64,000 nucleotides of DNA. Source: Fallopia convolvulus. Lineage: Eukaryota > Streptophyta > Magnoliopsida > Caryophyllales > Polygonaceae. Shown piece by piece: positions 34,308 to 44,625 of the stretch. A model generated the notes under the pieces. That model did not search any database and was not told where the DNA came from. It saw only the letters and a program-made list of their open reading frames with translations. The DNA lies in assembly GCA_964016875.1 (NCBI GenBank), contig OZ024722.1, positions 18,420,576-18,484,575 on the forward strand. Reading direction: 5' to 3'. The translations under genes were made by a program, and so were the position numbers. Position 1 is the stretch's first letter. Every line of letters begins with the position of its first letter.

Positions 34308-34405
34308 TGTGGCGACCATATGGATGCTAATTAGCGACCATATGGTCGCTACTATGTATTTCGCGACCATATGGTCGCTAATTAGCGTCCATATGGTCGC
34401 CACAT
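34308..34405. repeat. Right-side subterminal repeats of the CACTA element
   Basis: Four copies of GCGACCATATGGTCGC or one-base variants, separated by about 10-14 bp. They lie upstream of the transposase start (minus strand) and could overlap its promoter. A lone copy at 34,780-34,802 marks how far the element reaches. Confidence 0.8.
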
Positions 34406-34860
34406 ACAGTATATCATAACATATATATATAACATAACCAATTGATATATGCTATATGTGGTTAAATTCTGTAACACGATCTCTTATAATTATATAAACG
34501 AAAACTTTCTACCGACTTATATTTGTCTAAAACAATATAATGACGAAATGAAATATTAGGAATACGTTTTAAATACATACCTTTAGTGAAGTTGTCGGTA
34601 AAAATTGACGGAATTCCTTCCTAGAATCAATTTAGAGTTGTGATTGATTGTTTCTTTCTTTTGTGAATATTTTGGAAGAGAGCTATGTATGTATGAGGTT
34701 GTGTTGAAGCTGAATGAGAGTGAAGTTCTTACAACCTAGGTATATATACTGAAATGGCGGCAATTTTACGAACTACTAATTTTAGCAACCAAATGGTCGC
34801 AAAAAACGCGGGAAATTACCCGCCAAAATTGATGTCGCCCGCCAAAACATCTTAAAAGCT

Positions 34861-35239
34861 TTGAAAAAAAAATGGTAATTGTACCCCCATCACAAAATCG
34901 AAACACGATGAAAACCCTTATCACCAAGCGCATTATAATAAAATTATTTTCACTAGAATGCTCCTTATGAGATATATATCCGAAGAGACTCATATGAATA
35001 AGAGACTAAAAACTCGATCTTCCATTTGAAGGGAAAACGCCCAAACATAAGGCCAAAACCCATAAAAAAAAACTAAATCTTCATGAAGCTATGACTTTGT
35101 AATTGTATGGGCTTAAAACTCCCTTCATTTTGGATGGAAATTCAAGCCATGTGTGACTTGAATGTATACAAGTCTTGGCACTTGTGGAAACAAAAGCCCC
35201 AAATCAACCAGAAAATAAACTCTAGATCAAAGCTGGTTT
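34861..35239. other. Sequence between the CACTA remnant and the LINE
   Basis: No gene. Part of it may be the degenerate 5' region of the LINE that follows, or flanking DNA exposed by loss of the CACTA end. Confidence 0.3.
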
Positions 35240-36425
35240 CGACTCAATTGAATTCATCCCTACAATAGGTCTCTCTAGTGGTATGTGTGTTCTTTGGAAA
35301 GGACACCGACGTTCCAATAGATCCTTTAAAACCATCCATAAGGAAGATCGATTTATAAGCTTCCTTTTATACTAACCTAGAAACACATAACCAATTGGTT
35401 GTTATATTCACCTACTCCACGCCAAAAGCCTAAGAAAAAGATCTCTTTTGGTTAAAACTGAAAATTTTCATCACTAATTTACAACTACCATGTATCATTA
35501 TGGGTGACTTGAATGAAATTCAACATCCGGATGAGAAACTTGGTGGTGCAACCGCAATCAAGCTCGTTTTGAGAGACTTGTTAACTTCAAGAATGAATGT
35601 GACCTTAGCGACATCCCTACCTCAAGGGATAAACTCAACTAGAGAAGATTAAAAAGTGGAGAAAACATTACATACGAAAAGCTTGACCGAACCCTTATTA
35701 GTAAACAAATAATCCAATGGTACCCCTCAATCGCCACAAAAAAACCACGTCTTTTCGTCATTTGACCACTACCTAATATCTTGTTAACTTCCAATGAAAA
35801 GGCACTACTAAAGCACAATCTTTCAAGTTTGAAATGATGTGGATGGATATCAAGGAAAGATTTCCAAGATGTCATCAAACAAGCTTGGCGAGTAAACCCT
35901 AATGGATCCTACATGTTCAAATTAAAAAAACCCCAACTCATGAAGACAAAAGCAAAAGAATGGAATAGAACCACTTTTGGCAACATATTCGAACAAATTA
36001 AAGAATTAGATGGCGATATACTCTCAATCCAAAATGAAATTGGCCGACAGTCCGTTCTTATCACCGAGGCCATCACTCTTCGCCAAGGGGTCTTTGAGGC
36101 TATTCGACGTGGCATCCCCCATCTCGTTATCGAGGGTGATAATTTGCAGTTGGTCAATGCCGTGCTTAGTGACTAGCTTTGTTTGTGGGAGATCGAGCAG
36201 ATTCAGGCGGATATCCACTGTTTGCTAGCCCATGTTTAGAGTTGGAGTATCGGTCATGTCTTTTGGGAGGGCGACTCTGTTGCTGACTACATTGTTGGTT
36301 TCTTCCGTCATGTTTCGTATGTCCTACTTGTTGTTGATCCGGGTTTCTATGATCTCATCTGCAAGGATGCTCTAGGGCGGCTTTCTTCTTATTAAGGGGA
36401 TCAATAATTACTTTCTTGAAAAAAA
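35240..36425 (+). pseudogene. L1-type LINE ORF2 remnant with the reverse transcriptase deleted
   Basis: Degenerate endonuclease coding at about 35,260-35,900 includes GLSSGMCVLWKGH and MGDLNEIQHPDEKLGG in different registers. From 35,913 an open frame carries the post-endonuclease linker (KEWNRTTFGNIFEQIKEL) and passes directly into RNase H-like sequence (EAITLRQGVFEAIRRGIPHL, VIEGDNLQLVNAVL). The roughly 1.5-kb reverse transcriptase is absent, while the frame is kept across the junction. After a stop at 36,174 the RNase H homology continues to ICKDALGRLSSY, ending at 36,395. A short A run follows near 36,420. Confidence 0.8.
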
Positions 36426-37608
36426 CACTTAGGGGTATGGGCCGAACCTTTTTAAAAATTTAAGGGTATTATCTGAAATACGTTTTTTTAGGACAAGATC
36501 CGAAAATGTAAAAAGTTTATTGTTACTAAACGGAATTTCCCTAAAATTTTAAAAGTGTTCCATTCCTCCATCTTAAGGGTTCAAACTAGATTGATCTAAG
36601 TTTATGAACATCAATGAGCCCCTAAAACCCAAAAATTACCATTTCTCTCTCTTCCACATCGTCATACACACCACTTAAATATCAATGAAATTTATTTTTT
36701 CAATTTTTCCGCTTTCCAACAACCATTTATTTCTCTATACACAATTACAATCATACCCTTAATTTATTAAATCTAAATATTTTTTATCTAATTAAACATG
36801 TCACATTAGATGGAGTATTATTTTCGGATTTGTAAAAATATGTTTTGAATTCTAAAAAAAATTGACTAATTTCAAATCCTTAAAGGAACTAAAATGGCCG
36901 AAAAAGCACAATTTGAGAAATTGGTTTATTCAAACTCTTATAATCAGTTTTTACGGTTTTAAGGGGCCATCAGTTGTTAGCTAGTAACGCTCGGAAATGG
37001 GTTTGTTAGAGATTGGGCTTTACAACATGTGAGCCCATTGACAGTGGACTAGCCCAACACGTACAAAACCATTTTACTACTTTTTTGAATTTCTTTTCCA
37101 TGTACCGAGCTTGTGGAAGATTTTGATTGAGCTTTTTCTTTAACGAAGGACCCATTTTCTTGGTAAATTCCCGATTTATAAACTAGCCAAGTAAAGTCTA
37201 TAAACTAGGTAAATTGACTTGCGATTACTGACTCGGTCTTATAAAAGGAATAATTGTGAGATTTGGTTTTTTTATCAAAGTGAAAAACCAAAGATAGATC
37301 GAACTTAAAATCTTTCACCATCCTCCATACCTCCTACCACTAGACCACTTCATGTGAGACATATAGAAACCTTGCTTTCTTTTTTAAGAAATGCTAACTT
37401 ATATATTACGGGTTATATATTTTCTCGAATAAAATATTAAAATTTCCAATCTCTTTTGAATCCGAGATCATGATATTTCTATTATTATAAAATATAAATT
37501 ATTGGGCGCATACTCATGCTCATTAGCTTTTGTATACTGTCTTTGAGATGAATTTAGTCCCAATATCAATTTTGGTACATTCTAACTAAATTCAGTTATT
37601 ATTGTCAC
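36426..37608. other. About 1.2 kb unassigned
   Basis: AT-rich sequence without family-like coding. No paired ends were found. Confidence 0.3.
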
Positions 37609-37720
37609 ATAGCTGAATTTCGGTTTTTCTTGGGTCTATCGGGTGTACCTCTTCCCTTGGGCAGGGGTGCCCCTATCTTATTCCCCCAGATTCCGTTGTA
37701 GCGGAACCTCACTAGGTCAA

Positions 37721-37787
<67 letters not shown>

Positions 37788-37788
37788 C
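37609..37788 (+). mobile_element. 3' end of an RTE-type LINE with TTG tail
   Basis: About 110 bp of 3' untranslated sequence (GGGGTGCCCCTATCTTATTC, CCTCACTAGGTCAATG) followed by about 22 TTG/GTT units. The other RTE copy (38,352, opposite strand) ends with homologous GGGTCAATG and TTG units. Simple-repeat tails of this type are usual for RTE-clade elements. The tail points toward the other copy. Confidence 0.75.
37721..37788. repeat. GTT trinucleotide microsatellite
   Basis: About 22 uninterrupted GTT units forming the tail of the RTE LINE end. The apparent poly-asparagine frame on the other strand is an artefact. Confidence 0.95.
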
Positions 37789-38102
37789 ACACATTAAGAA
37801 ATTCAATTAAAGTATAAATATTATATTTAATATTTTAATATTTTCTTAATCTAATTACTAATTGATTGCTCACTAGTCACTACCCTTGAGAGTTAATAGG
37901 TAAAAAAACATCAATTAAGTAAATTTAAATATATTACTTAAATAAAAAATCTAAAAAGACAAGTTTTTATGAACAAGATTTTGAGGTTAAGAGAATAACT
38001 AGAAATGAATGGAAGGAGTAATTAGTTTAAGGGTAATAGAGGTAGATAAGATAATATAAAAGTTAAAGCATACAATATAATAAGAAGTTGACTTAATTAA
38101 TA
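37789..38102. other. AT-rich spacer
   Basis: No gene or boundary apart from the Helitron end that begins at its right edge. Confidence 0.35.
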
Positions 38103-38351
38103 CTAGCTAAACCCGTCATGTCATGCATGACTACGATTCAAATTTAAAATTAATTTTTATTATAAATAAATTATTTATGAAAAATATGATGTAAAATTTA
38201 ATATACTTTTTTATGAACAAGTTATTTCTCTCTATCAAAATGAGATTGGTAGCTATAAAGTTTATGATGAAAAGTAAATTGATAGATTGAAAAAGAAGAA
38301 AAAAAAAGGGAAAAAGAAAATACATAAATAGTAAAAGGATAACAAAATTAG

Positions 38352-39457
38352 AAACACAACAACAACAACATTGACCCAATGTGGCTTCCCTCACGAGAAA
38401 TCTGGGGGGTCAGGATGGAGGCACCCCTGGCTTGAAGCGGAGAGGGAGCGACCAAAAGACCCAACAAGACCACAGACCAAAGAAAGGATCAAGGCAACAA
38501 AAGCAAAGTCGAAAACATAGCAAAAATCAAAACAGAATAAAACATAAAGAACATAGAACCGTAAAACCAAAGCGTAGCACCGGGGTCTCAAGGCCCCCAA
38601 GGGCCGGTCTGTTCCGGTGGGTAACTAGCCGTCAACCACTCGTATCTTCTCTCTCCAACTATCCCTGTTTACTACAAGATTTGTCGAAATTCCCAACTGG
38701 CTGACATCCTGCCTTATATTGTCCCTCCAACATTTCTTCGGTCGTCCTCTCCCTCTACGTACCTCTCCAAGGGCCAAGTTCTCACATCTACGGACTGGCT
38801 CTTTGGGGCCCCGTCGCTGAACATGTCCAAACCAGCGCAGTCTTGATTCTCTCAGTTTATCTCCTATATTGGCCACCCCCACCCTACTTCTGATCACTTC
38901 ATTTTTGATTCTGTCTAGTATCGTGTGCCCGCTCATCCACCTCAGCATTCTCATCTCGGTTACCATCAGCCTCTGTTCATGTGCCTTCGTGGTGGGCCAA
39001 CACTCTGCCCCATAAAGGATGGCCGGTTTGATCACTGTTCTGTAGAATTTTCCTTTAAGCTTGAGCGGTACCTTCTTGTCACACAGAACCCCTAATGCCG
39101 CCCTCCACTTCTGCCAACCTCTCTGGATCTGATGTGTGATGTCTTCATCTCTGCCACCATCACTCTGCAAAACTAACCCCAAATACCTGAAACTCTCCTT
39201 CCTCGTTACTACTTCTCCTCCTAAAAGCACTTCCTCCCTAGGCGTTGTACCTTGCCCAAACCTGAACTCTACATATTCTGTCTTGGTCCTGCTCAGTCTA
39301 AAACCCTTAGACTCCAGCTTCTCCCTCCAAGTTTCGAGCCTGCTGCTAACTCCCGCTCTAGACTCGTCCACCAACACTATATCGTCTGCGAACAGCATGC
39401 ACCACGGGATCTCACACTAAATCTCCCTCGTCAGAACGTCCATCACCAGCGTGAAAA
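38352..39457 (-). mobile_element. 5'-truncated RTE-type LINE
   Basis: The minus strand carries the C-terminal half of an RTE reverse transcriptase, a 3' untranslated region with CCCCCAGATTTCTCGTGAGG, and a short TTG tail at 38,352-38,366. The element begins within the reverse transcriptase (LFTLVMDVLTREI just before FADD), so the endonuclease and fingers are lost. It sits inside the Helitron at 38,103-39,562. Confidence 0.85.
38625..39457 (-). pseudogene. RTE-clade LINE reverse transcriptase, C-terminal part
   Basis: The frame is open for 257 codons from MLFADDIVLVDESR, which carries the catalytic FADD. It continues through the thumb (ESKGFRLSRTKTEYVEF, SFRYLGLVLQSDG) and the conserved RTE C-terminal region (CDKKVPLKLKGKFYRTVIKP, YGAECWPTTKAHEQ, RLRWFGHVQRR, GRGRPKKCWRDNIRQDVS). 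A stop lies shortly upstream (within REI-stop-CEIPW), and coding then runs only to about 39,457. Endonuclease and the first reverse transcriptase motifs are absent, so this is a dead 5'-truncated copy. Confidence 0.88.
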
Positions 39458-39562
39458 GGAAAATTAAGTAATTTATATTAAAACTATTTTTAAATATAGG
39501 GTGAGACCAGAATTAACATGATAACTCGAAAACAGTCAAATTTTATAATATCTATTTATTGT

Positions 39563-40038
39563 TGTAATTTAAACTATGATATCACTAGCAGCAACATTAG
39601 TTGTTATTTTTTTCCGACTTCCACATGGTAACTAACTAGCTAGCTAGCTGATGGCTCAGTTCAACGTGATGCATGACTACACATACATTTGGTAGCTTTT
39701 CACTCACAGACAAACACATGAGAAGAAAGTGAAATTTATGTATTAACAGTAATAGATTTTTACCACTAGTTGCCAACGATTATTGACCCAAGAGTTAATA
39801 TTTACCACATTCATTGAAATTCACTGAAGTAGGGAAATTCACTAACTAGTTAGGTAGCTAGCTAGCAATGATACCAAGTGACACAGAATAATTGAGAATA
39901 TATGTTATTAGTAGCAAGGTAAGTTTCCAATTTCAGTAATTAGGTTTGCAAACGAGTAATTAAGCAACGTACTAATTAAGGTCATCGATCTCCATTTAGA
40001 GAGATCCATTTAGGTCTTTGGGCTTAAAAGTTTTAAGC
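39563..40038. other. AT-rich spacer, no gene seen
   Basis: Contains short GCTAGCTAG repeats near 39,640 and 39,860. A perfect 17-bp palindrome, GCTTAAAAGTTTTAAGC, lies at 40,022-40,038, just outside the next Helitron end. Confidence 0.4.
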
Positions 40039-40693
40039 CTTGTGTTGGGTCCGTACCTTGTACGGGTTCTATTAAATATAAATTATAAAATAAATAGTTA
40101 AAGAGTAGAATTTTTTGTATTATGGATTTTTTCTTGGAAAAATAGAGTCAAAACTAATATTCTTTAACGTTTATGGTTTAATTAAAAAAGTTTATAATTT
40201 TTCAAAGAAAAATTGGTTTTGGAGAGTCATAGTTGAAAAAAATATTGTAAATTTATTTTTACTCTAATATTTATCTTTACATGAAATATTTTACCTAGAT
40301 CTTATCCAATGGCTTAGAACAAAAATTATTATAATTAATTGTTTTAGGAAAAGTTTATTTTTATCAAAATAATATAATTTAAATTTTATCTTTTTTATCA
40401 AAATTAACTATATATAATTAATTTTCTGTCTCTTATGACAGAATGTAATAAATATTCAAGAATTTGTATAATAGAATAAAAAATATCCTAATTATCTTCC
40501 TATTTATCATATCCAAAAATAAAAGATTGTTTAATAATGAAATTTTCTATCCTATATTCTAAAAATATGGATAAGAATTTATCATATCCAAAAATAAAAG
40601 ATTATTTAAAAAAGAGGGTGATGTGGTCCAATCTAAAAGTGACATGTGTCGTATAATAATTTTTTTAACCTCCGCTTTAGGTTATAGTTATGA
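40039..40693 (-). mobile_element. Short non-autonomous Helitron
   Basis: On the minus strand the 5' end is TCATAACTATAACCTAAAGC (first base 40,693, followed on the plus strand by T). It shares the CCACATCACCC block with the Helitron at 61,545-63,291. The 3' end has a hairpin CCGTAC / GTACGG with CTT loop, then CCCAACACAAG, where the last four bases replace the usual CTAG. No coding. Confidence 0.6.
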
Positions 40694-41058
40694 TACATGG
40701 TCCTCGGGTCCGGGAACAAGATATTATTGTTATCATTCGTACAATGCAACGACTTTTTTAAGAGTGTGAAAAAAAGGCCTTATTTCGAAAAAAAAATGCC
40801 TTATACATATATGGAATCTTCATAATTGTTATTTAGGCAATTCACTTTTGGTTTTGTTTTACCGAACAGTTGAAATTAATATTTTGTGTTCGATTGAACA
40901 CTTGGTCACTAAGACTTTTTCTTATGTGTTGTATTTATACGTGCTAATTTTTACAAATTTTTGCAACAACGACACCACACGTATACCACGTCAATTAATT
41001 GTTTGACATGGTTTTTAATTATTTTAATAAAAGAAAAAAAAGATTACAAAATGATTAT
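40694..41058. other. Spacer, left flank of the repeat-rich LTR element
   Basis: No gene. The last five bases, ATTAT, form one half of an imperfect target duplication. Confidence 0.4.
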
Positions 41059-41315
41059 TGATGGTGCGTAAAATAACCGCTAAATAATCAATGGGTATTT
41101 AGCAATGTATAAAAGGAAAAACGGGTAAAATACCGTGATCAAACGTAACACAACATGCTTGAATTTGCATGTGGTGCGAGTGATTGATGGGCTCGGCCCA
41201 TCAAAATGTGGTGTGTGGGCCATTGCCCGAATTCAACCTGTGCACTATACAAATTCAACGAGATTGTTGAATTTGTCAAAGATCAATTTTGGTCACGTGA
41301 GTACTTCACACATCG

Positions 41316-41364
<49 letters not shown>

Positions 41365-41729
41365 CATGTAGGTGCATTAATTGGTAAAGAAGGCAAACTC
41401 ACGCACATCCCACAGCGGCAAAAGCCGAAAATGGCCAATAGTTAATTACTATAAATAAAGGTGGAGCAAGGCAATAAGCGAGGTCGAAAATCCCCTCTGA
41501 CTCGAGAACTATCTCATTTGTCAAAACTCGACGTGTTTGATCTCCGAGTGAGATCGCGCTATTTACGGTATAAAGTCTAAAGGCTTTATTTGTAAAGACT
41601 ACAAAAACAACCGGTTGAGGGGTGGGGAGGAGGAATAATCCACGTACGAACCGTTTGGTTGTACGAAATTCCCGAGAGTTAGTATTATTAAAATCTCGTT
41701 TATAGCGCGTATTATATCGGGTTTCAACA
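41059..41729 (+). repeat. 5' LTR of repeat-rich element copy 2 (671 bp)
   Basis: TGATGGTGCG to GGGTTTCAACA. It is nearly identical to the LTR at 52,260-52,902; most of the 28-bp length difference comes from an expanded AT run here. Transcription probably starts in the second half, but no clear TATA box was chosen. Confidence 0.9.
41319..41362. repeat. TA dinucleotide microsatellite within the 5' LTR
   Basis: About 22 TA units; the 3' LTR has only four or five at the matching place. The expansion or contraction therefore happened after insertion. Confidence 0.95.
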
Positions 41730-41730
41730 C

Positions 41731-41748
41731 TGGCGCCATCTGTGGGAA
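41731..41748 (+). promoter_or_regulatory. Primer-binding site of the repeat-rich element
   Basis: TGGCGCCATCTGTGGGAA follows the LTR by one base. The form TGGCGCC... is a known non-Met tRNA primer-site type in plant Ty3/gypsy elements. The matching tRNA was not identified here. Confidence 0.7.
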
Positions 41749-41820
41749 CCTGCTCTCCCTATCCGTCCTAACTCTCGGATAATCAAGTAAGTGCGTCCTC
41801 TACCCTCTTCAGTTAGCCGC

Positions 41821-42175
41821 AGTCTCTGGTGCGGCGCCACGGGGTTCGCCCCTGGCGTGCGCGGGCCCTGGTCTCTGGTGCGGCGCCAAGGGGTTCGCCC
41901 CTGGGGTGCGCGGGCCGTGGTCTCTGGTGCGGCGCCACGGGGTTCGCCCCTGGGGTGCACGGGCCCCAGTCTTTGGTGCGGCGCCACGGGGTTCGCCCCT
42001 GGCGTGCGCGGGCCGCAATCTCTGGTGCGGCGCCACGGGGTTCGCCCCTGGCGTGTGTGGGCCGCAGTCTCTTGTGTGGCGCCACGGGGTTCGCCCCTGG
42101 CGTGCGCGGGCCGTAGTCTCTGGTGCGGCGCCACGGGGTTCGCCCCTGGCGTGCGCATGCCCTATTTTCGGTGTG
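41821..42175 (+). repeat. Tandem array 1, unit 49 bp, 7 copies
   Basis: GCGGCGCCACGGGG repeats every 49 bp from about 41,831. Each unit has a hairpin-like core GCCACGGGGTTCGCCCCTGGC: GGGG and CCCC around a TTCG loop, extended by GCCA / TGGC. Because 49 is not a multiple of 3, the frame rotates between units; long open frames exist on both strands only because units lack stops. Confidence 0.95.
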
Positions 42176-42184
42176 GCTCCACGG

Positions 42185-42655
42185 GGTTGCCGTCGAACCT
42201 CGTTACGCGCGGAACCTCCGAGCTTCCTGCTCGGGGTTGCCGTCAAACCTCATTACGCGCGGAACCGCCGAGCTTCCCGCTCGGGGTTGCCGTCAAACCT
42301 CGTTACACGCGGAACCGTCAAGCTTCCTGCTTGGGGTTGCCGTCAAACCTCATTATGCGTGGAACCGCCGAGCTTCCCGCTTGGGGTTGCCGTCGAACCT
42401 CGTTATGTGCGGAACTGCCGAGCTTCCCACTCGTGGTTGCCGTCGAACCTCGTTATGCGCGGGACCGCCGAGCTTCCCGCTCGGGATTGCCGTCGAACCT
42501 CGTTACGCGCGGAACCGCCGAGCTTCCCGCTTGGGGATGCCGTCGAACCTCGTTATGCGCGGGACCGTCGAGCTTCCCGCTCGGGGTTGCCGTCGAACCT
42601 CGTTATGCGCGGAACCGCCAAGCTTTCCGCTCGAGGTTGTCGTTGAACTTCGTTA
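42185..42655 (+). repeat. Tandem array 2, unit exactly 50 bp, about 10 copies
   Basis: GTTGCCGTCGAACCTCGTTA recurs every 50 bp from about 42,186 to 42,640. Each unit carries CCGAGC and GCTCGG separated by TTCC. Some copies have changes in one arm (for example GCTTGG). The array is immediately adjacent to array 1. Confidence 0.95.
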
Positions 42656-43103
42656 AGTGCGCTAATCCACCCCTCGCTCCTCGCTTGGGGTTGGAAACTC
42701 TCGGTTCTAAGTGCGCTAATCCACCCCTTGCTTCCCTCTTGGGGTTGGAAACTCTCAGTTCTAAGAGCGCTAATCCACCCCTCGCTCCCCTTTTGGAGTT
42801 GGAAACTCTCAGTTCTAAGAGCGCTAATGCACCCCTCGCTCCCCTCTTGGGGTTGGAAACTCTCGGTTCTAAGTGCGCTAATCCACCCCTCGCTCCCCGC
42901 TTGGGGTTGGAAACTCTCGGTTCTAAGTGCGCTAATCCACCCCTCGCTCCCCGCTTGGGGTTGGAAACTCTCAGTTCTCAGAGCGCTAATCCACCCCTCG
43001 CTCCCCGATTGGGGTTGGAAACTCTGGGTTCTAAGTGCGCTAATCCACCCCTCGCTCCCGCTTGGGGTTGGAAACTCTCCGTTCTAAGTGCGCTAATCCA
43101 CCC
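42656..43103 (+). repeat. Tandem array 3, unit 54 bp, left part
   Basis: GCGCTAATCCACCCCTCGC recurs every 54 bp (42,661, 42,715, 42,769 and onward). Units hold CCCCGCTTGGGG and end GGAAACTCTCGGTTCTAAG. The array is cut after CTAATCCACCC at 43,103 by the CRM-like insertion and resumes at 51,151. The sequence GATGGTTTCCAACCC-type half-unit is also seen in copy 1 at about 544-567. Confidence 0.95.
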
Positions 43104-43965
43104 TGATGCGACCCCCGTCATGGATGCTAGCCAGGAGGACGACGCAGTCACCCCTCGCTCGGATGGCCCCATCACTCGTGCCAGGACTCGAGCAATCCAG
43201 GCCGCGACACAATCACTTGTGGCGCGCCTCTCCGCAGGCCACGGCGCGCCCCTCGCCGCGCCGACGCACACTGCCTTGTGCGTCCTCGGCGTCGAGGAAC
43301 CTCGACTCGAGCCAACGGTGACAACCTCCAACCCCTTGCCACCATCGGACTCGAGTCGTGCACCGTGCCATGGATCGCATCTTGAGGTTCTCACGACCCC
43401 CGCGCCAGCGTCTTCGCCAGCGCCCTTGTCCGCGCCCTGACGCGCGCCAGCGCCGTGTCACAAGCCTCACCGCGTCGCGCCATCCCTTGTCGCGACACTG
43501 CGAGCACGGTCACGGACGACCTATCCATTTTTAGTAGTTTTTTGCACTCTTTCCATTATAGAACATTGCTATTAGTAGTTTTATGGATTTAGTAAGAGTT
43601 CAATGGGCCTTGCGCCTATGATTTATGGACTTGCGTCGTTGGGCTTGGATCTACGCATCCCCTAGGCACGCCGCACTTATTAGGGTTTTCTAGCTTATTT
43701 CTTGTGCTGCCTCTCTATATAAGGAGGCTTAGGATTATGTTTTCATTCAGCGAACATTAGGGTTTAATAAAGTAGAGGTTTGCTCCTTATTTTGCCCTAG
43801 TGCCATTGCACCGCCCCATATATTAGCATTCAAAGCTCTTGTCTTCTCAATTGTCTTGTGTGATCGTGCCATAATTCAATCAATCAAGTCTTTCGCTTCG
43901 CTAATTCGAGACCTAATACTCAAACACCACGCCGATCCGTCGCATCCCATACGAGGGACGCATCA
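43104..43965 (+). repeat. 5' LTR of the CRM-like element
   Basis: Starts TGATGCGACCCCCGTCATGG and ends GAGGGACGCATCA. A CTCTATATAAGGAGG box lies at about 43,711, likely the core promoter, with transcription expected just downstream. It is nearly identical to the 3' LTR, which points to a fairly recent insertion. Confidence 0.93.
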
Positions 43966-43967
43966 AC

Positions 43968-43984
43968 TGGCATCAGAGCCAAGG
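43968..43984 (+). promoter_or_regulatory. Primer-binding site of the CRM-like element
   Basis: TGGCATCAGAGCCAAGG, two bases after the LTR; one mismatch to the usual initiator-Met tRNA site TGGTATCAGAGC. It primes minus-strand cDNA synthesis. Confidence 0.85.
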
Positions 43985-44625
43985 TTTGAGTAAGTCTCGA
44001 TCAACCCTCTTTCATTCATTCTCACACGTTCTCTCCGTTGCATCTAACCCTAGATCTCATCCTCCACTTCGCAAATCCACCATCTAGGGTCCCAAATTTT
44101 TTTTTCCTGCTTTCGTACATTGTTAAAAAAAATCAGCCTAGCCCTAACTCGCTAGATCTATTGATTTTGGTGAAAATTACTCATTGTCTTGCTAGTTGCA
44201 TGCACATTAGGTTTTGTTTTGCCGATTTCTATCTTGCTCTTGCGTGTTGCTTGTGTTGAATTATTTGTTCTTTGTTTGCTCTAGAGGAGAAATCCTAGAG
44301 TCGAATTGCTTCAAAAAAAAGTGTGTTCGACTATCAAAGCCAAAATAAGGTAAGGTAGTCGATCAAAATTACAAAAAAAAAAACAATTTTTCTTTGGACA
44401 GTCACTAGCCAAAATAAGGCAAGATCGATCCAATTTGTGGTTCAAAAATTCGGCAACCTTAATCGCATATCCATTGCTTGTGGTTTTCGGTTTTGACTTG
44501 CCGTATTGTGTCTTGCCATGCGACTTTGTTGTTTTCGTAGCCTTATTGATAGATCGAGATCGAGTGACCTTAACCTAGCCAATCCCTATTCGTGTGGTTT
44601 GAACTAAAGGGTAGGCTTGACTTAA
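43985..44625 (+). other. Untranslated leader of the CRM-like element
   Basis: About 640 bp between the primer site and gag, with no credible coding. It contains two AAAATAAGG(C/T)AAG-type phrases around 44,343 and 44,413. Packaging signals usually lie in such leaders; none can be pinpointed. Confidence 0.5.

Larger units (their letters stand above)
28494..34860 (-). mobile_element. En/Spm-type CACTA transposon, right end missing
   Basis: The left terminus CACTACAAAAAAAACG begins at 28,494 after TAT. Subterminal repeats with the palindrome GCGACCATATGGTCGC, or half of it, flank the genes on both sides (28,510-29,900 and 34,300-34,800). Two minus-strand genes are present: a TNP2-type transposase (32,087-34,263) and a Ptta/En/Spm-type second protein (30,038-31,551). 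No inverted terminal TTTTGTAGTG was found near 34,860, so that end is lost. A solo Athila LTR interrupts the left subterminal array. Confidence 0.85.
38103..39562 (-). mobile_element. Non-autonomous Helitron interrupted by an RTE LINE
   Basis: On the minus strand the 3' end is CTAG (plus-strand 38,103-38,106, preceded by A), after a CATGCATGACATGACGGG hairpin region. The 5' region at about 39,562-39,490 matches the Helitron at 26,635 (ATATTATAAAA, GACTGTTTT, TTAATTCTGG, CTCACCCTATATTTAAAA by eye). Without the LINE it would be about 350 bp. The exact 5' TC is uncertain. Confidence 0.6.

Noticed and set aside
34740..35280. Right terminus of the CACTA element
   Set aside because: Searched for an inverted TTTTGTAGTG followed by TAT; not found. 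A TAGTG at about 35,276 lacks the preceding T-rich end and lies in LINE-derived sequence.
37605..37790. Poly-asparagine protein
   Set aside because: It is the complement of the GTT tail of a LINE.
41791..43440. A 549-codon open frame, with long overlapping frames on both strands
   Set aside because: It is the translation of 49-, 50- and 54-bp tandem arrays that lack stop codons, and it runs into the CRM-like LTR. Several frames are open equally and there is no conserved domain.
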